Assembly (NCBI GenBank): GCA_018268335.1
Contig: JAFDWT010000061.1
Span: 1-50,497 of the forward strand
Source of the DNA: Armatimonadota bacterium
GTDB lineage: Bacteria > Armatimonadota > Fimbriimonadia > Fimbriimonadales > Fimbriimonadaceae
Reading direction: 5' to 3'
DNA: 50,497 nt
Shown here: piece by piece, positions 8,244-16,456 of the stretch
Numbering within the stretch: the first letter of the stretch is position 1
Layout: each line of letters begins with the position of its first letter
Program-made: the position numbers and the translations under genes
The notes under the pieces: generated by a model
What the model was told of the DNA's origin: nothing
Database searches by the model: none
Seen by the model: only the letters and a program-made list of their open reading frames with translations

Positions 8244-9074
8244 ATGATTTCTGTTGTGATCTTGACTAAGAACGAGGAGATCGACATTGTCGATTGCATT
8301 CGGTCAGTGTCTTGGTCGGACGATGTTCACGTATTGGACAGTTGCTCGACCGACAAAACGGTGGAGCTCGCCCGCGCCGCTGGTGCACATGTGCATTTAC
8401 GGCCGTTTGACAACTATGCTTCGCAAAGAAACGCTGGTTTGCAGCTGCCTTTGAAACATGAATGGATGCTGTTCCTCGACGCCGACGAGCGGTGTACTGA
8501 GCCGCTTCGTGAGGAGATTTGTCGCGTCGTGAGTGGCGACACAGGGCAGAACACTGCCTATCGGATGCACCGGCACGACTACTTCTTGGGTCGGCACCTG
8601 AAACGTGTGATGCCCAGCCCGACGAACATCCGCCTTCTCAAAGTCGGTGCGTGCCGATACGAAAGGGAAGTGCACGAGCGTCTGGCAATGGACGGCGAGA
8701 TTGGCGAATTGCAGAGCTATTTCGACCACTTTGCCTTTAGCAAAGGTGTTGACAACTGGTTTGCTCGGCACATGCACTATTCCACTCATGAAGCCACTGC
8801 TGTGGCATCGGATATGGCGACAAGCTTCTTCGGAGCTTTTGCGAGAATATTCAAAGAAAAGGAGAAGGAAAGGCGTTGGAAGGCTATCAAACAGTTCACC
8901 TACCGGCTGCCTTTCCGTCGACATCTCAAGTTCTTCTTCATGTACGTCGTTAAAGGTGGGTTTATGGACGGCCTGCCCGGCCTGCTCTACTGCCAGATGT
9001 TGATGGTCTACGAGCGGTCTGTCGACCTCAAGATCAAGTACGCCGAGCTAGAAGCTCGGCTGCGAAAGGCTTAG
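8244..9074 (+). CDS. Family 2 glycosyltransferase, WaaE/KdtX-like
   Basis: GT-A glycosyltransferase of 276 residues in the group that includes LPS core beta-1,4-glucosyltransferase WaaE. Seen: ISVVILTKNEEIDIVDCI at the N-terminus, DVHVLDSCSTDKT, NYASQRNAGL, and the DXD-type motif DADE at residues 79-82. The C-terminal part (RRWKAIKQFTYRLPFR and FFFMYVVKGGFMDG) is the amphipathic/membrane-associated tail common in this group. It lies 12 bp after the acetyltransferase gene. Its TAG overlaps the stop of convergent ugd by 4 bp. The sugar transferred is unknown. Confidence 0.87.
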   Translation: MISVVILTKNEEIDIVDCIRSVSWSDDVHVLDSCSTDKTVELARAAGAHVHLRPFDNYASQRNAGLQLPLKHEWMLFLDADERCTEPLREEICRVVSGDTGQNTAYRMHRHDYFLGRHLKRVMPSPTNIRLLKVGACRYEREVHERLAMDGEIGELQSYFDHFAFSKGVDNWFARHMHYSTHEATAVASDMATSFFGAFARIFKEKEKERRWKAIKQFTYRLPFRRHLKFFFMYVVKGGFMDGLPGLLYCQMLMVYERSVDLKIKYAELEARLRKA

Positions 9075-10360
9075 ACTCCGACCGTGTAGTATTCCCAGCC
9101 AGCAGACTCCGCTTCTTCGCGAGTCCACAACCGCCGACCATCAAACAGAAGTGCGGTTCCGACGACCTTCTTCAACGTGGCCAAGTCTAGATTTTTGAAC
9201 TCGGCCCACTCCGTGACGAGGATGACGGCGTCCGCACCGCTAAACACGTCCGCGGGTTTGTCGACATAGCAGATCTCAGGATGGACTTGGCGCGTGTTTG
9301 GCATCGCCACCGGGTCGTGGGCGACGACAGTCGCGCCGTTGGTGCGCAAGAATTCGATGATTTCCAGTGACTTTGCGTCGCGGATGTCGTCAGTGTTCGG
9401 CTTAAACGCCAGCCCCAAAAGGCCAATTGTTCTGCCCTGCAGCGAGCCCAAACGAGACTGAAGCCGCGTCAAGAAGTGCAGGGTCTGCTCGTTGTTGATC
9501 TGGTCGGCGGCGGTCAGGAGGTCGAACCGGTAGCCCAGGCGCTCGCCGGTTTTGGTCAGGCCCTGCACGTCCTTGGGGAAGCAGCTCCCGCCCCAGCCGA
9601 GTCCAGCCTTGAGGAATTGGCTGCCGATCCTTTTGTCCATACCCATGCCAACGGACACTTCTTCGACATCGCCGCCGCACTTCTCGCAAATGCGGCTGAT
9701 GGCGTTGATGAAGCTGATCTTGACGGCGAGGAAGCTGTTGCTGGCGTATTTGATCAACTCGGCGCTTGGGCGGCTGACGACCAGAACTTCTGCCTTCAGA
9801 GGTTCGTAGACCTCCTTCATCTTCTCGGCGGCACCGGGATCGGAAGTGCCCAGAACGATCCGGTCGGGGTTGAGGGTGTCGTAGATCGCCGTACCTTCAC
9901 GCAGGAACTCTGGGTTGCTGACGACGGTGAAGAGTTCAGGCGAGACGCCGGCGTCGAGGATGATCTGCTCGACCAGGTCGCCGGTGCCGACAGGCACGGT
10001 TGACTTGTTGACGACGATGGTCGGCTTGTCGATAGCCGCTGCCACTGACGCGGCGACGGCCTTGACGGCGCGGATGTCTGGGGTGCCGTCCGCCATGGGC
10101 GGCGTGCCGACGGCGATAAAGACGACTTCGGTCTGTTTGGTGGCCTCGGCGATGGAGGTCGATGTCGTCAGGTTGCCATTGGCGATCGTGCGGCTGAGAA
10201 TCTCATCGAGGCCCGGTTCGTATATGGGGGAAATACCAGCGGTGATCTTGTCCAGTTTGGATTTGTCGTGGTCCACGCCGATCACTTGGTGACCCAGATC
10301 GGCCAAGACGGCGGCGGTGACAAGGCCGACATATCCGGTTCCAACGACGCTGATTTTCAT
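9071..10360 (-). CDS. ugd: UDP-glucose 6-dehydrogenase
   Basis: NAD-dependent four-electron oxidation of UDP-glucose to UDP-glucuronate, a precursor of acidic exopolysaccharides. The 429 residues match the family. Seen: GTGYVGLVTAAVLADLGH Rossmann motif at residues 7-24, YEPGLDEIL, FIAVGTPPMADG, VVNKSTVPVGTG, SNPEFLREG, and the catalytic block GWGGSCFPKD with nucleophile C260. GAAGG lies at good spacing before the ATG. It follows a GT4 gene on the same strand after 47 bp, so the two likely form an operon. UDP-mannose or UDP-GlcNAc dehydrogenases are related, but the overall sequence fits Ugd best. Confidence 0.94.
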   Translation of the reverse strand: MKISVVGTGYVGLVTAAVLADLGHQVIGVDHDKSKLDKITAGISPIYEPGLDEILSRTIANGNLTTSTSIAEATKQTEVVFIAVGTPPMADGTPDIRAVKAVAASVAAAIDKPTIVVNKSTVPVGTGDLVEQIILDAGVSPELFTVVSNPEFLREGTAIYDTLNPDRIVLGTSDPGAAEKMKEVYEPLKAEVLVVSRPSAELIKYASNSFLAVKISFINAISRICEKCGGDVEEVSVGMGMDKRIGSQFLKAGLGWGGSCFPKDVQGLTKTGERLGYRFDLLTAADQINNEQTLHFLTRLQSRLGSLQGRTIGLLGLAFKPNTDDIRDAKSLEIIEFLRTNGATVVAHDPVAMPNTRQVHPEICYVDKPADVFSGADAVILVTEWAEFKNLDLATLKKVVGTALLFDGRRLWTREEAESAGWEYYTVGV

Positions 10361-10407
10361 GGGCTACCTTCAAATTATGGCGGACGAGGAGCGATTGTCT
10401 AGGTTAG

Positions 10408-11565
10408 TCAGCGGCTCTTGGCGGCTTCTTCTAGGACCCTGATGAAGTCCTTGGCCGACTGTTCGAGTTCAAACTTCTCGTGGAAACACGACAAGGCTGC
10501 TCGTCCCATTGCAGCAACTTCTGGCTCGCTGAGAGCTTTGAATCTGCTGAATGCCTTGTTGGTGCCTTCCAAGTCGTCGTTCTCGACGATTCCGCCGCCG
10601 GAGGACGCCACTTCTTGGTAGATGTTGACTTTGTTCGAAATCAAGACCGGCTTGGAGCAGGACATGGCTTCGGCGACGACCTGGCCGAAATTCTCTTGGT
10701 GCGAGGGCAAAGTGAAGGCTTGGCAAGCCTCAAACGCACCCCATTTGACGTCGCCGTTGAGCATGCCGGGCCATATGATCCGGTCGGCGACACCATGGGA
10801 CTGGGCTAGTTCTTTAAGTCCCGCCACGATGCCGACCTGATCAGGGCCAGCGATAACGAGCTTGTATTCGGGACAGTCGGCATAGACCTTGGCGAAAGCC
10901 TGGATCAGGAGGTCGACGCCCTTTTTGGGGTGGATGCGGCTGAGGTAGAGGAGGAAGGGCCTGCCTTCGACTTCTGGAACGGCACTGTGGAAGGCTTGCA
11001 GGACTTTTTCGCGGTCGTATTGTGGCTTCGTGATGCCGTAGGCGATGACCCGCTCGTTGCACCGGTATGGCCGGAACGACTGGCGGGCGAGGATGCGCTC
11101 CTCTTCGGTTGTGAACAGAGTGACTGCCGCGTCGCGGAGCTGCGGGTAGATCGCCCAGGGCCAAAAGAGGTACTTCTTAATCTTCTTTAATGGATAGGCC
11201 CTGTTAAAATACGGGTCGAGAAAGCCATGGACAAATGTCACCAGTCGGTTCTTGTCTCGACGCATTTCTCGCCAAGCGGCGTAGCAGCAGTGCTCAAAAA
11301 TTGTATGCAGGACAACAAAGTCGTAGCCGCGGTGGTTTTGGGCGATCCAGGGTCCTACTTTTCTTGAGATGCCCAACTTGTTGCCTGGCCCGAGGGCGTG
11401 GACGACGACGTCCGATGATGCGACCCAAGGCGCCGCAGGATCGTCGATGGTGGCGACCTCGGACACGTGCCCCAGCTTGGCGAGTTCACGGCTCACACAG
11501 ATCGTCCAGTTGATGGGTCCCCCGTCAGCAAGGTTCATGGACGGGATCACGTGGAGGATTCGCAT
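10408..11565 (-). CDS. Family 4 glycosyltransferase
   Basis: GT-B retaining glycosyltransferase of about 385 residues. Seen: N-terminal MRILHVIPSMNLADGGP, whose glycine-rich acceptor-side loop is typical of GT4, LYLSRIHPKKGVDLLIQAF at the start of the second Rossmann domain, and the E-x7-E type motif HQENFGQVVAEAMSCSKPV. The ATG at 11565 is preferred over an upstream in-frame start at 11676 because it begins at the fold and has AAGG 8 bp upstream. It is followed by ugd, so a glucuronate- or glucose-containing glycan is plausible, but specificity is not readable. Confidence 0.87.
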   Translation of the reverse strand: MRILHVIPSMNLADGGPINWTICVSRELAKLGHVSEVATIDDPAAPWVASSDVVVHALGPGNKLGISRKVGPWIAQNHRGYDFVVLHTIFEHCCYAAWREMRRDKNRLVTFVHGFLDPYFNRAYPLKKIKKYLFWPWAIYPQLRDAAVTLFTTEEERILARQSFRPYRCNERVIAYGITKPQYDREKVLQAFHSAVPEVEGRPFLLYLSRIHPKKGVDLLIQAFAKVYADCPEYKLVIAGPDQVGIVAGLKELAQSHGVADRIIWPGMLNGDVKWGAFEACQAFTLPSHQENFGQVVAEAMSCSKPVLISNKVNIYQEVASSGGGIVENDDLEGTNKAFSRFKALSEPEVAAMGRAALSCFHEKFELEQSAKDFIRVLEEAAKSR

Positions 11566-11628
11566 GGGGGACGCCTTGTTGTACCTGTGCATGCCTGCGG
11601 CCAATGGTGAGGCACTACCTAGCATATT

Positions 11629-11650
11629 GTCGGCAGACCTGCAGGCCGAC
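11629..11650. repeat. Short inverted repeat upstream of GT4 gene
   Basis: GTCGGC and GCCGAC arms (6 bp each) are separated by 10 nt, in the leader region of the minus-strand GT4 gene. It could be a small RNA hairpin or an operator; nothing further supports either. Confidence 0.3.
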
Positions 11651-11713
11651 CAGACACAGGCTCGAAAATTCGACAATTAAACATCACTTTATGTGTAATC
11701 ATATTAAGAATCT

Positions 11714-11743
11714 TTGATACTGGGTTTCATCAGAAGGTATGAA
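11714..11743 (+). promoter_or_regulatory. Candidate sigma-70-type promoter for asnB-glmS
   Basis: TTGATA at 11714-11719 and TATGAA at 11738-11743 are spaced 18 bp apart. They lie in a conspicuously AT-rich stretch (about 11675-11770) between the divergent GT4 and asnB genes, the longest gene-free interval in the window. Transcription from here would give a leader of about 80 nt before asnB. This is inferred from consensus resemblance only. Confidence 0.4.
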
Positions 11744-11831
11744 TATATCGGTGTAACATGGCATTCATTAGGGAGGGCGAGAGCGAGACCTATAGAAGGT
11801 CGCAATCAACGCTGTTGCTCATGGAGTTGCT

Positions 11832-13685
11832 ATGTGCGGTATTGCGGGCATGTTCGGTTATAGGTCGCCTTCCGGGTTTGACCGTGACCGTCTGGAACAG
11901 ATGACGGATCAGATGGCCCTGCGTGGGCCGGACGACCGTGGCATCTGGGTCGGCTCCAAGGGAAACATTGGCTTTGGGCATCGCCGCCTGAGCATCATCG
12001 ACCTTTCTGAGCTGGGGCACCAGCCCATGCATTGGGCCGACGGTCGGTATACGATCACCTTCAACGGTGAGATTTACAATTACCAGGAGCTTCGAGAGGA
12101 GCTCATTGGCCAAGGTCGGCAGTTCCGCTCCCACAGCGACACCGAAGTCCTGCTTGCCTTGTTCGGGCGCGACGGCGAGCACATGTGCGACCGGTTGCGC
12201 GGTATGTACGCCTTCGCTGTCTACGACGAGGTCACAGGCGCCGTCTTCTTGGCGCGCGACCCGTATGGGATCAAGCCGCTTTATTACGCTGACCATCACG
12301 GCACATTCAGTTTCGCCAGCACGGTGAGAGCAGTCCAGTGCTCCAAGACGTACGACGACACGATGGACCCGGCGGGCATCGTCAGTTTCTTTGTCTGGGG
12401 GTTCGTGGCTGGGCCGAACACGCTCTATAAGGGCATTAAGGAGCTTCCGGCCGGCCATTCGATGGTCGTGGACAGCGCCGGAGTGCACAAGCCTCGTCGG
12501 TTCTTCAGCCTGGCGGACACGTTGGCCCACGCCGCCGAAGCCGATGTCAACCAGGAGTCGATGGTCGAGGCACTGAAGCACGCAATCAGCGATTCTGTCC
12601 GCGCGCATATGGTGGCCGACGTGCCGGTCGGGTTGTACTTGTCCGCTGGCGTGGATTCGACTTGCCTGGCATCCTCTGTGGTCCGGCAGGGCTTAAAGCC
12701 AGCGACCCTGACATTGGGTTTTGAGGAGTTCCGTGGCACCGAGAACGACGAAGTCGTGGCGGCCGAACAGGTCGCGGCGTGCCTTGGCGTCGAGCACAAG
12801 ACGATGTGGGTCTCTCGGGACGAGTTCAGTCATGACCTTGCCGACATCCTGATCAACATGGACCAGCCCAGCGTCGATGGGGTGAACACCTACTTGGTCA
12901 GCAAGTACGCCCGGCAGGCGGGGTTCACTGTGGCATTGTCCGGACTGGGAGGCGACGAGATACTAGGTGGCTACTCCTCGTTCAATGACGTGCCCAAGAT
13001 CCTCAACCGGACTCGATGGGCAGCCAAGACACCTTGGTTGGGTCGCGGAGTGCGCAAGGTCGCTGGGCCAGTCGTCTCGCGATTTACCAGCCCCAAGTTC
13101 GCTGGTCTGCTGGAATACGGCAGCACTGTCGGTGGAGCCTACATGCTGCGAAGGAGCCACTTCTTGCCGCATGAACTTTCCGAGTTCCTGGATCCGAAAC
13201 TGGTCGTCGAAGGCTGGAACTCATTGCAGTCCCTCCAGAAGTTGGAGGCGCTGGCAGGAAAGAGCGATTCGCTGTACGGCAAAGTCGCGCTGATGGAGGC
13301 GCAGTGGTACATGCAGAGCCAGTTGCTCCGCGATTCGGACTGGGCTGGCATGGCTCACAGTATCGAGCTTCGGGTGCCGCTGGTCGATATCGAAGTGTTC
13401 AAGGCCCTCGCGCCATTTATCGCCAAGGGCGTCCCACCACGAAAGAAAGACCTCGGCGAATGCCTGGACCCTGCAATCAAGAGCTTGATAGTCAACCGGC
13501 CCAAAACTGGCTTCTCGGTGCCGATCCGCCGGTGGCTGATGCAAGAAGATGAGGCGAACAACGAGCGTTCAGTGCGGAGCTTCGCCAAGCTAGTGGCCCG
13601 GTCTTTTGGCATACCGGTCGACAAGAAGTCCGGCTCGCATACGGTGTCGGAGGTCGTGGCAGAGGCCCGGTCTGGTACTTTGTAG
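11832..13685 (+). CDS. asnB: Asparagine synthase-like glutamine amidotransferase
   Basis: Class II glutamine amidotransferase fused to an asparagine-synthetase ATP-pyrophosphatase domain, 617 residues. Seen: MCGIAGMFG with nucleophile C2, ALRGPDDRGIW, FNGEIYNYQELR, SDTEVLL, and the PP-loop SAGVDST at residues 271-277, which has alanine where SGG is usual. Such proteins either make asparagine or, in exosortase-associated polysaccharide loci, act as amidotransferases on sugars or polymers; the location favours the latter. GGAG lies 5 bp before the ATG. It is 6 bp from glmS, and both use glutamine as nitrogen donor. True biosynthetic AsnB cannot be excluded. Confidence 0.88.
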   Translation: MCGIAGMFGYRSPSGFDRDRLEQMTDQMALRGPDDRGIWVGSKGNIGFGHRRLSIIDLSELGHQPMHWADGRYTITFNGEIYNYQELREELIGQGRQFRSHSDTEVLLALFGRDGEHMCDRLRGMYAFAVYDEVTGAVFLARDPYGIKPLYYADHHGTFSFASTVRAVQCSKTYDDTMDPAGIVSFFVWGFVAGPNTLYKGIKELPAGHSMVVDSAGVHKPRRFFSLADTLAHAAEADVNQESMVEALKHAISDSVRAHMVADVPVGLYLSAGVDSTCLASSVVRQGLKPATLTLGFEEFRGTENDEVVAAEQVAACLGVEHKTMWVSRDEFSHDLADILINMDQPSVDGVNTYLVSKYARQAGFTVALSGLGGDEILGGYSSFNDVPKILNRTRWAAKTPWLGRGVRKVAGPVVSRFTSPKFAGLLEYGSTVGGAYMLRRSHFLPHELSEFLDPKLVVEGWNSLQSLQKLEALAGKSDSLYGKVALMEAQWYMQSQLLRDSDWAGMAHSIELRVPLVDIEVFKALAPFIAKGVPPRKKDLGECLDPAIKSLIVNRPKTGFSVPIRRWLMQEDEANNERSVRSFAKLVARSFGIPVDKKSGSHTVSEVVAEARSGTL

Positions 13686-13691
13686 CCGCCT

Positions 13692-15518
13692 ATGTGTGGA
13701 ATCGCTGGCTACGTCGGCCCGCGCAACGCGGTCGATGTCGTGTTCGACCAGTTGAAGCGCCTCGAATATCGCGGATACGACAGTGCCGGCTTGGCCTACG
13801 TCGATGAAGGGCGGCTGCATGTCCTCAAGAAGGCGGGCAAGCTGACCGGGTTAGGTTCGCTCTTGGCGGAATCCAAGCCGTCGGCACACACGGCCATCGC
13901 CCACTCGCGATGGGCGACCCATGGCGGGCCGACCGACCTGAACGCCCATCCCCACCACGACCAGGACGCCCAGATTTCGGTGATCCACAACGGGATCATT
14001 GAGAACTACTTGGAGCTGAAGTCGGACCTCGTCAGCCGGGGTCACACGTTCCATTCAGAGACAGACACCGAGGTCGCCGCGCACGTCATCGGTGAGGAGT
14101 ATCGCGACGGCGTCGAGTTGGTGGAGGCCGTCCGCCGAGCCGTCGCCAAGTTGCGTGGTGCTTTTGCTTTTGTCGTCGTCAGTTCGGCTGAGCCAGGGAC
14201 GATCGTCTGCGCCCGGAACGCCAGCCCGTTGATCGTCGGTTTTGGCGAGGGTGAGTCGATGGTGGCCAGCGACATTCCTGCGCTGCTGCCCTATACGCGG
14301 CGAGTCGCCATTCTGGAAAACGACATGGTGGCCAAGGTCACCGTCGACGCTATCAAGTTCTATTCGCTGGAAGGCAAGCCGATCGAGCCAAAGCCTTTCG
14401 ACGTCGACTGGGACGCCGTCGCTGCGGAAAAGGGTGGGTTCGAGCACTTTATGATCAAAGAAGTGCACGAGCAGCCTGAGGTCGTGCACCAATGCCTGGC
14501 CGGGCGGGTGGAAGGCGACCATGTGAAGCTGGACGGCTTGTTTAGCGACCACGTCTGGCACGAGATCGACCGGATCAACATCATCGCTTGCGGCACGGCC
14601 TATCACGCTGGTTTGATGGGCAAGTGGATGTTCGAGCGGATGCTGCAGCTGCCGGTCGACGTCTTCTATTCGTCTGAGTTCCGGTATGGCGAGCCGCTAC
14701 TCTCGCCTCGGTCGCTGGCCATCTTTGTCAGCCAGAGCGGTGAGACCGCGGACAGCCTGGCCGCCCTCCGGTTGTGCAAGGCCCGCCGGATCCGGACTCT
14801 TGGCGTGGTCAACGTCGTGGGCTCAAGCATCGCCCGCGACTGCGACCGTGTCCTCTACACCCAGGCAGGGCCAGAGATTTCCGTAGCCAGTACCAAGGCC
14901 TACACGGCCCAAGTCCTCGTCCTCCTCTTGCTCGTCTTGCACATCGCCCAGGTGCGCGAAATGCCGGGCGTGCGTGTGCCGGAGATCGTGCAGGACTTGC
15001 GTGGATTCGCCGAGTCGATGCGGCAGTCTTTGGATCTGGAGCCGCAGGTGAAGGCACTGGCAGAGAGATTCAAGGACTCGAAGATGGTCTTCTTCCTAGG
15101 CCGCAACGCGGACGCCCATGTGGCGCTGGAAGCTGCATTGAAACTGAAGGAGATCGCCTACATTCCGACGCAGGAGTGCCCGGCGGGCGAGCTGAAGCAC
15201 GGCCCACTGGCCCTGGTGGAGCCAGGAGTCCTGGCGGTCTTTGGCGCCACGGACCCGGACACCCAGGACAAGTTGCTGAGCAACATGAAGGAAGTGCAGG
15301 CTAGGGGCGGGACGGTCGTAGCGGTCACGACGAACGAAGCCTCGGCATGGGCCGACGAAATGGACACTGTCTTGAGAGTCGCCAGCTGCGAAACCAAGGC
15401 TTTGGCCGCCCTCTCGACCATTGTTCCTTTGCAGTTATTGGCCTATCATCTAGCCAATTTGCGAGGATGCGAGATCGACCAACCACGCAATCTTGCTAAG
15501 TCTGTGACTGTCGAATAG
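13692..15518 (+). CDS. glmS: Glutamine-fructose-6-phosphate aminotransferase (isomerizing)
   Basis: Makes glucosamine-6-phosphate from fructose-6-phosphate and glutamine, the first committed step to UDP-GlcNAc for peptidoglycan, lipid A and glycans. The 608 residues are full length. Seen: MCGIAGYVG with nucleophile C2, LEYRGYDSAGLA, HSRWATHGGPTDLNAHPH, two SIS domains (SQSGETADSLAALRLCK; FFLGRNADAHVALEAALKLK), ECPAGELKHGP, and the conserved C-terminal QPRNLAKSVTVE. The ATG follows asnB by 6 bp with no obvious ribosome-binding site, suggesting coupling to asnB. The leader is too short for a glmS ribozyme. Confidence 0.96.
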   Translation: MCGIAGYVGPRNAVDVVFDQLKRLEYRGYDSAGLAYVDEGRLHVLKKAGKLTGLGSLLAESKPSAHTAIAHSRWATHGGPTDLNAHPHHDQDAQISVIHNGIIENYLELKSDLVSRGHTFHSETDTEVAAHVIGEEYRDGVELVEAVRRAVAKLRGAFAFVVVSSAEPGTIVCARNASPLIVGFGEGESMVASDIPALLPYTRRVAILENDMVAKVTVDAIKFYSLEGKPIEPKPFDVDWDAVAAEKGGFEHFMIKEVHEQPEVVHQCLAGRVEGDHVKLDGLFSDHVWHEIDRINIIACGTAYHAGLMGKWMFERMLQLPVDVFYSSEFRYGEPLLSPRSLAIFVSQSGETADSLAALRLCKARRIRTLGVVNVVGSSIARDCDRVLYTQAGPEISVASTKAYTAQVLVLLLLVLHIAQVREMPGVRVPEIVQDLRGFAESMRQSLDLEPQVKALAERFKDSKMVFFLGRNADAHVALEAALKLKEIAYIPTQECPAGELKHGPLALVEPGVLAVFGATDPDTQDKLLSNMKEVQARGGTVVAVTTNEASAWADEMDTVLRVASCETKALAALSTIVPLQLLAYHLANLRGCEIDQPRNLAKSVTVE

Positions 15519-15552
15519 CGGAACGAAACTAATGTCGGTGCCCGGGCGTTGG

Positions 15553-15558
15553 TACAAT
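15553..15558 (+). promoter_or_regulatory. Possible -10 element before the sugar transferase gene
   Basis: TACAAT lies in the 122-bp gap between glmS and the sugar transferase gene, about 83 bp before the start. No convincing -35 partner is visible, so the call is weak. A CCGTCG/CGACGG inverted repeat lies at 15601-15614 in the presumed leader. Confidence 0.25.
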
Positions 15559-15640
15559 CGGTTGGAGGCAGTCTCAGCCAGCCGGTCTGTGCCTCTAGTT
15601 CCGTCGGTCGACGGACGATTATTGAAGCTTGGAGCAGGGA

Positions 15641-16315
15641 ATGGCAGCACCGACCTCGAGGATACAGTTCGCGATAGAAAATGAAGCTGTCGCGACCCTG
15701 GAGCCGCGCGTCATCCGCTACCGCAAACGCAAACGCATCCTCGACATCTTGGGGTCGTCACTGTTCTTGCTGGTCTTCTTCCCATTGATGCTCGTCATCG
15801 CCATCCTGGTCAAACTCACGAGCCCCGGTCCAATTTTTTACGTGTCAAGAAGAGTCGGCCTTTGCGGTCGTATTTTTCCGTTCTATAAGTTCCGCTCCAT
15901 GTATGTGGACGCCGACAAGCGGAAAGACGCTCTGAGCGACCAGAACGAAAAGGACGGGCCGATCTTCAAGATGAAAGACGACCCTCGGGTCACCAAGGTC
16001 GGCAAGTTCTTGCGCAAGTACAGCCTGGACGAGTTGCCGCAGTTCATCAACGTCTTTGTCGGAGACATGAGCCTGGTCGGTCCTCGTCCGCCCTTGCCGC
16101 GCGAGGTGAACGAGTACGACTCGTACGCGGCTGAGCGGCTTTCAGTGCGACCGGGTCTGACTTGTTATTGGCAGATCATGGGTCGCAGCGACCTATCGTT
16201 TGACGAGTGGATGCGGCTGGACCACAAGTATATGCAAGAGATGAACTTGTGGGTCGATATCAAAATCTTGTTGCTGACTCCCTTCGCCATCTTGAAGGGC
16301 GACGGCGCCTATTAG
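15641..16315 (+). CDS. Polyprenyl-phosphate sugar-1-phosphate transferase (initiating enzyme)
   Basis: Bacterial sugar transferase (PF02397 family) that moves a sugar-1-phosphate from a UDP-sugar to undecaprenyl phosphate, starting repeat-unit assembly at the inner membrane. The 224 residues form the short monotopic type without the multi-span N-terminal domain of WcaJ/WbaP. Seen: basic RYRKRKRILDILGSS, one hydrophobic segment, LTSPGPIFYVSRRVG, FPFYKFRSM, the D-E pair in RKYSLDELPQFINVF, MSLVGPRPPLPREV and RPGLTCYWQI. The ATG at 15641 has GGAG 6 bp upstream; a TTG at 15629 is in frame. It lies between glmS and the exosortase gene, as in many exosortase-linked EPS loci. Confidence 0.92.
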   Translation: MAAPTSRIQFAIENEAVATLEPRVIRYRKRKRILDILGSSLFLLVFFPLMLVIAILVKLTSPGPIFYVSRRVGLCGRIFPFYKFRSMYVDADKRKDALSDQNEKDGPIFKMKDDPRVTKVGKFLRKYSLDELPQFINVFVGDMSLVGPRPPLPREVNEYDSYAAERLSVRPGLTCYWQIMGRSDLSFDEWMRLDHKYMQEMNLWVDIKILLLTPFAILKGDGAY

Positions 16316-16456
16316 GCGTATTCTGGGAATTCTAGTGGGGCAACCTGGATCGCCAGGGGGCCGAAATGTGTTGTGACTAGTGGAGCGACGGCAAGAAAAA
16401 CCTCTGGCCGCAGGTCGAAGGCGACCGATACTATGAACAGGGAGTCCTATTGATTG

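Noticed and set aside
11790..12608. 272-codon minus-strand frame opposite asnB
   Set aside because: Antisense of the conserved glutaminase domain; no family features.
13605..13691. Possible glmS ribozyme or leader RNA before glmS
   Set aside because: Only 6 bp separate asnB and glmS, and the upstream DNA is coding; a ribozyme of this class needs a long untranslated leader.
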